Shown here: piece by piece, positions 1 through 7,445 of the stretch
Layout of the letters: the number at the start of each line of letters is the position of its first letter
How positions within the stretch are numbered: position 1 is the first letter of the stretch
From: Psychroserpens sp. SPM9
Lineage (GTDB): Bacteria > Bacteroidota > Bacteroidia > Flavobacteriales > Flavobacteriaceae
DNA length: 64,000 nucleotides
Assembly (NCBI RefSeq): GCF_025153525.1
Contig: NZ_JANZNR010000004.1
Coordinates: 124,001-188,000 of the forward strand
Direction of reading: 5' to 3'
Made by a program: the position numbers and the translations under genes
Notes under the pieces: generated by a model
Database searches by the model: none
What the model was told of the DNA's origin: nothing
Seen by the model: only the letters and a program-made list of their open reading frames with translations

Positions 1-484
1 CTGAAAGCTCTTCAACCGTAAATGGCCCAAATTCTTTAGATTTTTCGATATAGTAAAATTCATGCTCATAAATTAAACTAGTGACTTTTTGCTTGTATTT
101 TTCTCTTAAAAACACTTTGACATCATCAATCGTATTTATGGTGTCTTCATAGTTTGACGTGTTGATGAACAGGGCGAATTCTTTCTTGTTTTGATGATTT
201 AAAACTAAAATATCATCATCTTTAAAATAAGCCTTTACTGTTATTATCCCATCTTCCGTTTCAATCTCAAATATATTATTAATATGAAGCGTCCAGGAAG
301 TTTCAATCACAGACGATTTACGAGAAATTTCAAGAATATGGTCTTCCTTAAATGTATACACCGATTTCTTTTTTGAAATACCATTTACTAAAACCCATTG
401 CTGATTAATAAACAACGAATCGTGATGCAACTCATAATCAAAAGGCTGTAAATTAGGTATAGCGTCGTGTAGATATTCATTCAT
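1..484 (-). CDS. Partial protein with a GYF_2-like segment (N-terminal 161 residues)
   Basis: The frame opens at the ATG at 484 and runs off the left edge without a stop, so the C-terminus is missing. The visible part starts MNEYLHDAIPNL and has no signal peptide or membrane segment. Residues about 147-161 (EFYYIEKSKEFGPFTVEELS) look like the start of a GYF_2 domain, whose pattern is an aromatic pair, a short turn, then GPF and a small acidic helix. The rest is mixed beta-strand and charged sequence that I do not recognise. It lies downstream of the response regulator on the same strand with a gap of about 70 bases, so co-transcription is possible. The function is unknown and the GYF assignment rests on a short stretch. 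Confidence 0.7.
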   Translation of the reverse strand, partial: MNEYLHDAIPNLQPFDYELHHDSLFINQQWVLVNGISKKKSVYTFKEDHILEISRKSSVIETSWTLHINNIFEIETEDGIITVKAYFKDDDILVLNHQNKKEFALFINTSNYEDTINTIDDVKVFLREKYKQKVTSLIYEHEFYYIEKSKEFGPFTVEELS

Positions 485-554
485 TAAGCAGACAATTTTT
501 CGAAATAGTAGTTAATAAGGCAACGTCTAAGATACGTTTTTATTGAATAAAAGT

Positions 555-1271
555 TCAAAATTTTTCCAAATGATTTAAAACCGCCTTCTTATAACTTCGG
601 CTAATAGGTAATGCTTTGTTTTGAATGGTAATGTATTCATTAGTAAATGATTGTATAGAATTGATGGCAATAATATACGATCTGTGAATTCTTAAAAAAC
701 GCTGGTTTGGAAGTTTTGCTTCAATGGCGCTTATCGTTTCTCGGGTCACAATAGTATGGTTTTCTAAATGAATTTTTAGATAGTCACTATAACTTTCTAT
801 ATAGATAATGGTGTCATAATCGATCTTAATCATTTTGCGCTCAGAACGGACAAATATAAACTCTGAAGCCTCATAAGTTAACTGTTTGTTGTGTTGTGTC
901 TTTCCGTAGATTTCAAAGTAATTATGAACCGATTTTTGTAAGCTTTCAAACGAAATAGGTTTGAGTAGATAATCAACGGCTTTTAATTCAAAACCTTCAA
1001 CAGCATAGTCTCTGTAAGCGGTTGTAAAAATGACTTTTATATCTGAATTAATAGATTTCGCAAAAGAGATTCCTGAAATTTCGGGCATATTAATGTCTAA
1101 AAACACCAGGTCAATCGCATGCTTGTTTATATAACCAAAGGCTTCAATCGCATTGCTACAACTCGCAACAATGCTTACATTTTTTATCTGAGAAAGATGG
1201 GTTTCAATGATCTCTCTGGCAATTGTTTCATCATCAACAATTAAGCAAGAAATAGTCTCTGTACTAGGCAT
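555..1271 (-). CDS. LytTR-family response regulator
   Basis: This is a 238-residue cytoplasmic DNA-binding response regulator. Residues 1-120 form a receiver domain with the acidic pair D13-D14, the likely phospho-acceptor D59 in VFLDINMPEISG, the TT switch region in IFTTAYRDYA and the conserved lysine in DYLLKPI. Residues about 140-238 are a LytTR DNA-binding domain, with the typical IYIESYSDYLKIHL and FLRIHRSYIIAIN blocks. The start overlaps the end of the sensor kinase by 8 bases, so the two are translationally coupled and almost certainly form one system. LytTR regulators of this kind bind direct repeats upstream of membrane or cell-surface genes; the targets here are unknown. Confidence 0.95.
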   Translation of the reverse strand: MPSTETISCLIVDDETIAREIIETHLSQIKNVSIVASCSNAIEAFGYINKHAIDLVFLDINMPEISGISFAKSINSDIKVIFTTAYRDYAVEGFELKAVDYLLKPISFESLQKSVHNYFEIYGKTQHNKQLTYEASEFIFVRSERKMIKIDYDTIIYIESYSDYLKIHLENHTIVTRETISAIEAKLPNQRFLRIHRSYIIAINSIQSFTNEYITIQNKALPISRSYKKAVLNHLEKF

Positions 1272-2322
1272 GAGGTGTCGTTTTTAATTGTAATTCCACA
1301 TCAAAAACCTTTGACTTATCGTGTATGGTTAATTGATAGGCATTGGGATATAATAATTCTAATCGCTTTTTAATATTTTCTAATCCAATGCCGCCTTGTG
1401 CAGCGCCACTCTCAGAATTTGTATTTGTGATACGGAAGTAAATATGCTCCAAACTTGTGCTGAGTTCAATATGAATATGTAAAACACCATTTTGAATGCT
1501 ACCATGTTTAAAGCTATTTTCGATAAACGGAATTAATAACATTGGCGCAATAGTAATATTCTCGGAAGTTTGTGAAATATTCATCTCAACATGTAGTGTG
1601 TTATGAAAGCGCATTTTTTCAAGTTCGATATAATCTTTGATATGGGCAATTTCTTCAGATAATAATACAAAAGGTTTTTCGGCTTGATACAGTAAATAAT
1701 CGAGTAAATTAGATAATTTTAAGATCATGTCTGGTGTTTGTTCAGCCTTTTTTAATGCAAAACCATACATGGTGTTGAGTGTATTAAATAAAAAATGCGG
1801 ATGAATTTGCATCTTCAAATATTTCAACTCTTGTTCTTTTAATTTGAGTTGAGCTTCTAAGATTTTAGCTTCGAGATCTGCGTTGTGTTTCGACTGATTT
1901 AAATTTAGTTTTAAGAGTTTAAAAGCACTTACAATAAAAACAACCAAGCAAATACTAGTGATAATAAAGATACCACTTCTGCTGAGTGTAGTCATTTTAG
2001 CAAACTTAAAATCTGTAAGAACTGCGAGTGCAAAAAAGACAGAAAAAATAACTACAGAAACTAAAATTATTAACGTATAAAGACTGTAAAGACCAAAAAG
2101 AAGATAACGTTTTGTTATAAGGTAATTGGGTAATAAATTATAAATGGATACATAGGTAGCGCCTATGGTTACTGGCATTAAGAATAATGAAAAGTAAAAT
2201 ACATTAATATTTATCGTGTTGCCAACACCAAATATTGAAGAAAAAAACAACAATATACAACACCAAAATATAATATGGAGCAGCACACGTTTAAGTAGCT
2301 TTGTTCGCTTTATGTTTTGCAT
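1264..2322 (-). CDS. LytS-type sensor histidine kinase (His_kinase family)
   Basis: This 352-residue kinase has four hydrophobic membrane segments between about residues 12 and 135, a coiled-coil linker at about 140-170, and a His_kinase (PF06580) catalytic half. The dimerisation box is QIHPHFLFNTLN, with H176 as the expected phospho-acceptor. The N box is PFIENSFKHG and the G box is GGIGLENIKKRLELL. There is no large extracytoplasmic domain, so the signal is probably sensed in or at the membrane. It is first in a two-gene operon with the LytTR regulator, and divergent from the TolQ/ExbB-like gene at 2518. Confidence 0.95.
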   Translation of the reverse strand: MQNIKRTKLLKRVLLHIIFWCCILLFFSSIFGVGNTININVFYFSLFLMPVTIGATYVSIYNLLPNYLITKRYLLFGLYSLYTLIILVSVVIFSVFFALAVLTDFKFAKMTTLSRSGIFIITSICLVVFIVSAFKLLKLNLNQSKHNADLEAKILEAQLKLKEQELKYLKMQIHPHFLFNTLNTMYGFALKKAEQTPDMILKLSNLLDYLLYQAEKPFVLLSEEIAHIKDYIELEKMRFHNTLHVEMNISQTSENITIAPMLLIPFIENSFKHGSIQNGVLHIHIELSTSLEHIYFRITNTNSESGAAQGGIGLENIKKRLELLYPNAYQLTIHDKSKVFDVELQLKTTPHA

Positions 2323-2481
2323 TACTGGGTTTAATAATCGCTACAATAATAAGGCATTTAAAATTGCTGTCGATTTTTTGTAGACAGATAACGGATTCAG
2401 CAAGCAATTTAACAGCCTTGTCAAAACGCAACCCAAAATGGTTATTGGTCGCAAAAGATATTTACAATCCGATATTCGTTT

Positions 2482-2489
2482 TAGATTTG
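2482..2489 (+). promoter_or_regulatory. Candidate Bacteroidota -7 promoter box (TAGATTTG)
   Basis: TAGATTTG matches the Bacteroidota -7 consensus TAnnTTTG and lies 28 bases before the ATG of the membrane protein at 2518. I see no convincing -33 TTTG element at the usual spacing, so this rests on the -7 box and its position only. Confidence 0.4.
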
Positions 2490-2517
2490 AAAAAAACTAA
2501 CTTAAAAAACAAAAATT

Positions 2518-2883
2518 ATGATTACTAGACTATTATCTGATGGAGGACCACTAATGTACGTCATACTAATACTACTATTATTATCTCTATTCTTTATCGT
2601 AAAAGCATTTCTTACTATGAATAAGAGTAGAGTGCAATCCAAAAAAATGATAGGTTTAGCTAATGAGACTAGTATATTGAGTTTAGTTGTTGGATGTTTT
2701 GGTTCTGTTTTTAGTTTAATAAGTTTATTTGATATGGTGGAAGCTATTGGAGAAACAAGACCAGATTTATTTTCGGCAGGTCTTAAAGTAGCACTACTAA
2801 CAATAACCTTTGGGCTATTTTCTTTTGTTATAGCTAGGATAGGGATTTTAGCTTACAAATGGACATTAAAACCTGAGGTTTAA
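2518..2883 (+). CDS. MotA/TolQ/ExbB-like small membrane protein
   Basis: This 121-residue protein has three predicted membrane helices (about 10-32, 48-72 and 88-112). The order of a hydrophobic N-terminus, a basic loop (KAFLTMNKSRVQSKKM) and the block GLKVALLTITFGLFSFVIAR resembles the short MotA/TolQ/ExbB proton-channel-like proteins common in Bacteroidota. The family drives outer-membrane or surface processes from the proton gradient, usually with an ExbD/TolR partner; no such partner is nearby. It is 17 bases ahead of the esterase and divergent from the LytTR sensor kinase, so the two-component system may control it. That link is inferred from position. It is shorter than true ExbB. Confidence 0.7.
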   Translation: MITRLLSDGGPLMYVILILLLLSLFFIVKAFLTMNKSRVQSKKMIGLANETSILSLVVGCFGSVFSLISLFDMVEAIGETRPDLFSAGLKVALLTITFGLFSFVIARIGILAYKWTLKPEV

Positions 2884-2900
2884 TCTTAATTTATTTCTAA

Positions 2901-4124
2901 ATGAAAATACACAAATTAATAATCGTTCTTGTAGTTTTATGCTTCTGTATTGAAAGTAAAGCACAAGACAAGCAAATTGACGTAAAGGAGATTGTAATAG
3001 GCAAAGTCGATAGCATATATTCAGATATATTAAAAGAGCAAAGAGAGATATGGGTAAGTGTGCCTAAAGCCTTTAATGGTGATAAAAATTATCCAGTTAT
3101 TTATGTCTTAGATGCCTCTAGAAATTTTTATTCAATAACAGCTATACTTAAACAATTAACACCTTTAACAATTCCAGAATCAATTGTTGTAGGTATTTTA
3201 AATATAGATAGAACAAGAGATTTTACACCTACTAACGTGCCGTTTCAACGAGGGCATAAATCAGAAACTTCTGGAGGCGCTAGTAATTTTATAAATTTCA
3301 TGAATCAAGAATTAAAGCCTTTTATAAATAAAAAATATCCAACAGAAAATAATAGTACAATCATTGGGCATTCTACAGGAGGATTATTTGTACTGTATGC
3401 TTTTTTAAATCATCAGGATGTTTTTGATAATTATTTGGCAATAGATCCAAGTCTGTGGTGGGATAAAGAACAGTTGGTTAATGAAACACAAAAGCTACTA
3501 GATGAAGGAAATCGAAAAGAAAAATCATTATATGTCGCAGCTGCCAACAGTATTGGGAAAGGATTAGATACTGTAAAAGTTAGAAAAGACAAATCTGAGC
3601 CTACTGAGCAAATTAGAGCGAATTTAAAGTTTCATGATGTTTTAGTAAAAAATAGGAATAAGCTTAATTATAATTGGCAATACTTTAAAGACGAAGACCA
3701 TGGAAGCATAGTCATACCAGCTCAATATAATGGCTTACGTGCTCTTTTTTCATGGTTTCCGTTTCCTGAAATGTGGCGATTTAATACACCTAAAAAATAT
3801 TCAGCAAAGGAATTAACAGATCCATACTATGCGCATTATAAAAAATTAAGTGCTAAAATGAAACGCGAGGTAAAACCAGATTGGGCGTTAATTAATGATG
3901 TTGGTTTCTATATGCTTGATGGACATAATCTACCTGAAAAGGCATTGGCATATTTAGAAATGAACCTAGATTTCTATCCTAATGAATCCAAGACCTATGT
4001 GGCCTTAGGAAAGTATTATCTAACGCAAAAAGATAAACTTGTAGCGATTTCCTATTTCGAAAAGGCTATAGAAATAGATAATAATCAAGAGGCTTTAGTA
4101 CAACTAAAAAAGCTTAGCGATTAA
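2901..4124 (+). CDS. Secreted esterase-D/IroE-type alpha/beta hydrolase with C-terminal TPRs
   Basis: This 407-residue protein has a signal peptide (residues 1-22, ending SKAQ). Residues about 30-290 are a putative esterase domain (PF00756), the fold of esterase D, Fes/IroE and mycolyltransferases. The nucleophile elbow is GHSTGG with S158, and the catalytic histidine is likely in DEDHGSIV. The block DPSLWWDKEQL is typical of the family. Residues about 335-405 form one or two tetratricopeptide repeats (YVALGKYYLTQKDKLVAISY). The substrate cannot be read from sequence; carboxylic esters, including siderophore esters, are known for relatives. It lies between the TolQ-like protein and a serine hydrolase on the same strand. 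Confidence 0.85.
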   Translation: MKIHKLIIVLVVLCFCIESKAQDKQIDVKEIVIGKVDSIYSDILKEQREIWVSVPKAFNGDKNYPVIYVLDASRNFYSITAILKQLTPLTIPESIVVGILNIDRTRDFTPTNVPFQRGHKSETSGGASNFINFMNQELKPFINKKYPTENNSTIIGHSTGGLFVLYAFLNHQDVFDNYLAIDPSLWWDKEQLVNETQKLLDEGNRKEKSLYVAAANSIGKGLDTVKVRKDKSEPTEQIRANLKFHDVLVKNRNKLNYNWQYFKDEDHGSIVIPAQYNGLRALFSWFPFPEMWRFNTPKKYSAKELTDPYYAHYKKLSAKMKREVKPDWALINDVGFYMLDGHNLPEKALAYLEMNLDFYPNESKTYVALGKYYLTQKDKLVAISYFEKAIEIDNNQEALVQLKKLSD

Positions 4125-4162
4125 AAAATAATTTCAAATAACATTATCAATACATACCTATT

Positions 4163-5485
4163 ATGAATAAGACACTTTTTCTTTTCGTATTGCTTTGCAA
4201 TACGCTAAACTTAAATGCTCAAGACACAAAGCAAATCGATCAATACTTAACGCTTTTAGAGCAAAACAATAAGCTCATGGCTACAATGACCGTTACAAAC
4301 GACGGTAATATTACGTATGAAAAAGCAATGGGTTTTGCAGATGTAGAAAACAAAATAAAAAATACAAAAGGCACAAAATTTAGAATTGGGTCAATTACGA
4401 AAGCATTTACAGCCGTAATGATTTTTCAACTTGTAGATGAAGGTAAGATTACATTAAATACACCTTTATCTGAGTACTATCCTGAGATTACTGGAGCTGA
4501 AAATATAAAAATAGCAAATCTTTTAAATCACAGCAGCGGACTATACAACATTACAAATGATTCTGATTTTGGTAAATGGATGCTAGAAAAATCCACCAAA
4601 AATGAGATGGTATCACGAATTAAAGGCTACAAATTGGATTTTAATCCAGGTGAACAGACCGCATATAGTAACACCAATTATTTATTATTGGGTTATATTA
4701 TTGAAGCTTTAGATAAAGATGCATATCCGCAAATTCTGAAGAAAAGAATAACCAATAAAGTCGAATTAAATGACACTTATTATGGCGGAAAAATAAGTTC
4801 TAAAAACAATGAAAGTCATTCTTATGCTATAAAAGCAGCGAATTGGAATAAGCAATTAGAAACTGAAATGTCAAATCCAGGCGGAGCAGGTGCAATTGTC
4901 TCAACATCTGCTGATTTAGCTAAGTTTATTAATGCGCTTTTTAATAATAAACTGATATCAATATCTAGTTTAGAAGCCATGAAAAAAACCAATAATGGAG
5001 AGGTATGTCATGGATTGTTCTATGCGAACTTAAATGGTTTAGATATCTATGCAAGTGAAGGCGGTATTGATGGCTTTCAATCTATGTTGGTTTATGTGCC
5101 TAAATTTAAAACTACAATTTCACTCACCGCAAATGCCTTAGATTATCAAAAAACGCAGATTATGCTAACTGTTTTTGGAGCTATAAATGGGCAATCAATA
5201 CAAATGCCAATTTTCACAAAATATGAATTGACAGAAGCACAAGCAAAAATATATGAAGGAGAATATGCTTGCGATGAAGTCCCTTATAAACTCATTTTTA
5301 AAGCTAATGGTAATATTTTAATGGGAGCACCTGAGCAAAGTAACCTTAAAGAACTAACACCAATAAAGCAACATCAATTTACATTTGATACTTTGGGTAT
5401 TGTTTTAGATTTCTATCCAGGAGTTAATACTGTAAGGTTCAAAAAAGGAGATGACAAACCTCTAATGTTTAAAAAAGTAAAATAG
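4163..5485 (+). CDS. Secreted serine hydrolase, beta-lactamase (class C/PBP4-like) family
   Basis: This 440-residue protein has a signal peptide (about 1-20, ending LNAQ) and a beta-lactamase-fold domain (PF00144) at about residues 25-340. The SxxK motif is SITK, with S77 as nucleophile and K80 as base. The second motif is YSN at 168-170. The third motif is GGIDG near residue 300, where class C enzymes have KTG and esterases of this group have HxG. Residues 345-440 form a C-terminal beta domain seen in D-aminopeptidase-like relatives. The variant third motif points to an esterase or peptidase rather than a drug-hydrolysing lactamase; this is inference. It follows the TPR esterase after 38 bases, and a strong terminator follows. 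Confidence 0.85.
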   Translation: MNKTLFLFVLLCNTLNLNAQDTKQIDQYLTLLEQNNKLMATMTVTNDGNITYEKAMGFADVENKIKNTKGTKFRIGSITKAFTAVMIFQLVDEGKITLNTPLSEYYPEITGAENIKIANLLNHSSGLYNITNDSDFGKWMLEKSTKNEMVSRIKGYKLDFNPGEQTAYSNTNYLLLGYIIEALDKDAYPQILKKRITNKVELNDTYYGGKISSKNNESHSYAIKAANWNKQLETEMSNPGGAGAIVSTSADLAKFINALFNNKLISISSLEAMKKTNNGEVCHGLFYANLNGLDIYASEGGIDGFQSMLVYVPKFKTTISLTANALDYQKTQIMLTVFGAINGQSIQMPIFTKYELTEAQAKIYEGEYACDEVPYKLIFKANGNILMGAPEQSNLKELTPIKQHQFTFDTLGIVLDFYPGVNTVRFKKGDDKPLMFKKVK

Positions 5486-5523
5486 AGGTATTAAAACGTA
5501 TATTGATTTAATAGTCTTAATAG

Positions 5524-5554
5524 AAAAGCGAACTTGTTAAAGTTCGCTTTTTTT
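5524..5554 (+). terminator. Rho-independent terminator
   Basis: AGCGAACT (5527-5534) pairs perfectly with AGTTCGCT (5541-5548) across a 6-base loop. A-tract bases precede the stem and a run of T follows. It closes the group 2518-5485. Confidence 0.9.
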
Positions 5555-5618
5555 ATGTCCAATTTTTAGTGCTTTCAAATGTTAAATTTCATAATTTTAA
5601 CAAGTAAGTTTAAAAAGA

Positions 5619-5646
5619 TGTGACCTATGAAAAATATTAGGGTCTT
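5619..5646 (+). promoter_or_regulatory. Possible ECF-type promoter upstream of the sigma factor gene
   Basis: TGTGACC (5619-5625) is followed after 16 bases by GTCTT (5642-5646). This layout resembles ECF promoters, which have an AAC/ACC-containing -35 and a GTC-type -10. It sits 32 bases before the TTG start of the ECF sigma gene, so autoregulation is possible. It rests on pattern resemblance alone. Confidence 0.3.
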
Positions 5647-5677
5647 AATATAAACCGTAATACCAAACTATACATTT

Positions 5678-6253
5678 TTGGAACCCTCTATTAATATTTA
5701 TAACCTGTCTGATGAAGCACTTGTAAGTGCTATCGTCAAGAACAATGATACCCTACTTTTTGAAGTATTGTATGATCGTTTTGCACACCTGGTTTATAAT
5801 AAATGTTATGGGTTTGCAAAAGATGAAGACGAAGCTAAAGATCTTACACAAGATGTGTTTCTGAAGCTTTTTGTTAAGTTGGCAAGTTTTAAAGGGAAGT
5901 CTAAGTTTTCAACGTGGTTATATGCATTTACATATAATCATTGTGTCAATTACGTTACAAGAAGTACGGCTAAAAAGTTTGAAAAGCAATCTGTAGATTA
6001 TGCAGATATTGAAAACATTTCGGAAGATATCGATGAGTCTTCAGATTTTAGCGACATGAGAGTTGACAAACTTAAAAAAGCATTGGACCTAGTATCACCT
6101 GATGAAAAGATGATACTATTACTAAAATACCAAGATAACCTTTCTATAAAGGAAATTGAAAGTGTTTTAGATATTGGAGAAAGCGCTGTTAAAATGAGAA
6201 TTAAACGCGCTAAGGATAAATTATTAACCGTTTACGAAAATAACCTTAACTAA
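5678..6253 (+). CDS. ECF-type RNA polymerase sigma factor
   Basis: This 191-residue sigma-70 family protein has region 2 at about residues 25-100 (LTQDVFLKLFVKL and FSTWLYAFTYNHCVNYV) and region 4 at about 133-185 (SIKEIESVLDIGESAVKMRI), joined by an acidic linker (IENISEDIDESSD). The frame is closed upstream by a stop at 5651 and contains no ATG before the conserved region, so the TTG at 5678 is the best start. Its TAA overlaps the ATG of the next small gene in TAATG, which indicates coupling. There is no classic transmembrane anti-sigma gene next to it. The small protein and the MscS-type channel downstream suggest a membrane or osmotic stress role, which is inference. Confidence 0.93.
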   Translation: MEPSINIYNLSDEALVSAIVKNNDTLLFEVLYDRFAHLVYNKCYGFAKDEDEAKDLTQDVFLKLFVKLASFKGKSKFSTWLYAFTYNHCVNYVTRSTAKKFEKQSVDYADIENISEDIDESSDFSDMRVDKLKKALDLVSPDEKMILLLKYQDNLSIKEIESVLDIGESAVKMRIKRAKDKLLTVYENNLN

Positions 6254-6429
6254 TGGAAAATCCTTTTAAAGATATAGATAAGCCATTGAAGTCAGTTCCG
6301 CAGGAATTGAAATCTAAGGTTATGAACGATATTGCCATCGCAAAACTGCTTATGGAGTTAGCCGAATTATTTTCCTATAACCTTGGTGATGTCATCGAAA
6401 CCGTAATGAGTAAACGCGATAAAAAATAA
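6253..6429 (+). CDS. 58-residue conserved-looking protein coupled to the ECF sigma factor
   Basis: The frame starts at the ATG overlapping the sigma stop (TAATG) and encodes 58 residues beginning MENPFKDIDKPLKSVPQEL and ending SKRDKK. It has no membrane segment. The middle is an amphipathic helix (IAIAKLLMELAELFSY). The overlap, the good codon use and the 28-base gap to the next gene support a real gene. I recognise the pattern (PFKxID, PLKxVPxELK) as one seen beside ECF sigma genes in flavobacteria, but it has no function known to me. It could be a small sigma-binding or anti-sigma peptide; that is speculation. Confidence 0.75.
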   Translation: MENPFKDIDKPLKSVPQELKSKVMNDIAIAKLLMELAELFSYNLGDVIETVMSKRDKK

Positions 6430-6457
6430 AACAGCTATTAAAAATTAATAAATAATC

Positions 6458-7288
6458 ATGGACAAAATCACAGAATACAAGAACATTGCAATGGACTCTC
6501 TATCTACAATGTGGGTGGAGATGACTAAAATATTTCCAAGCATTATAGGCGCTTTAATTGTCTTAATTTTTGGATGGCTAGTTACCAAATTAGTGGTACG
6601 AATTATTAAGAAAGCTTTAAAACTTGCTAAGGCAGATAAGCTGGACGATAAGTTAAACGAGATTGAAATAGTAGAAGGGAAGAAACTTAATTTTGATACC
6701 ATTAAAATCGTTTCCACTTTTGTGAAATGGATTCTTTATATCATGATTTTGATTATTATTTCTGATATATTAAACCTTAAAATCATATCTGAACAAATCA
6801 GTAATTTCTTAAATTATTTACCGAAACTATTTGTTGCACTTATCATATTTACGGCAGGTTTACTCTTCGCTAATTTTGTAAAGAAAGGCTTACAATCGTT
6901 TTTTGAATCTATGGATTTATCTGGTTCGAAAATCATTAGTCAAATCGTGTTTTTCTTACTGCTTATATTTATTTCTATTACAGCTTTAAATCAAGCAGGT
7001 ATCGACACACAAATCATTACAGAGAATTTCACAATGATTTTAGCCGCTTTTTTACTCGCCTTTGCTTTGGCATTTGGCTTAGGAGCAAAAGAAGTTGTTG
7101 GTGATTTACTTAAAACATTTTATACCCGAAAAACGTTTGAAGTTGGTAAGAAAATTGAATTTCAAGATGAAGTTTATGAAATAGATTCAATCAATAATAT
7201 TTCGGTAGTATTAAAAAATACACATGGAAAAAAAGTTATTGTACCAGTAAAGGATATAGTGGAGAATCATATAAAGGTTGTAGACTAA
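6458..7288 (+). CDS. Small MscS-type mechanosensitive ion channel protein
   Basis: This 276-residue protein has four likely membrane helices at about residues 20-48, 85-112, 122-145 and 158-178, and a fifth, glycine- and alanine-rich helix (ILAAFLLAFALAFGLGAKEV) at about 190-210 that resembles the MscS pore-lining TM3. The N-terminal part matches the conserved TM-helix repeat found in short MscS relatives. Residues 215-276 form a small beta-domain (FEVGKKIEFQDEVYEIDSIN) equivalent to the MscS beta domain, without the large C-terminal cage. Its likely role is release of solutes under osmotic down-shock. It appears to be the third gene of the sigma-factor operon and is followed by a terminator. 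Confidence 0.85.
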   Translation: MDKITEYKNIAMDSLSTMWVEMTKIFPSIIGALIVLIFGWLVTKLVVRIIKKALKLAKADKLDDKLNEIEIVEGKKLNFDTIKIVSTFVKWILYIMILIIISDILNLKIISEQISNFLNYLPKLFVALIIFTAGLLFANFVKKGLQSFFESMDLSGSKIISQIVFFLLLIFISITALNQAGIDTQIITENFTMILAAFLLAFALAFGLGAKEVVGDLLKTFYTRKTFEVGKKIEFQDEVYEIDSINNISVVLKNTHGKKVIVPVKDIVENHIKVVD

Positions 7289-7355
7289 TATCTAGGGTTA
7301 TAGATTAATTATGTCAATTACGTAATCTGGTCCAAGCCTTTTGGTTTTTCTCTAG

Positions 7356-7386
7356 TCCCTTTTCATTTATTTGAAAAGGGATTTTT
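7356..7386 (+). terminator. Rho-independent terminator
   Basis: TCCCTTTTC (7356-7364) pairs perfectly with GAAAAGGGA (7373-7381) across an 8-base loop, followed by TTTTT. It lies between the convergent channel gene and the helicase gene and reads best on the plus strand. Confidence 0.85.
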
Positions 7387-7445
7387 CTGATAGTTTAAAT
7401 TCATACCAAATTGCACTTGAAATAAAGTGTGATTTTAATCCGAAG

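Noticed and set aside
2301-2528. Plus-strand open frame of 75 codons
   Set aside because: It overlaps the 5' end of the sensor kinase gene and the promoter region, its product is not protein-like, and it runs into the start of the next gene.
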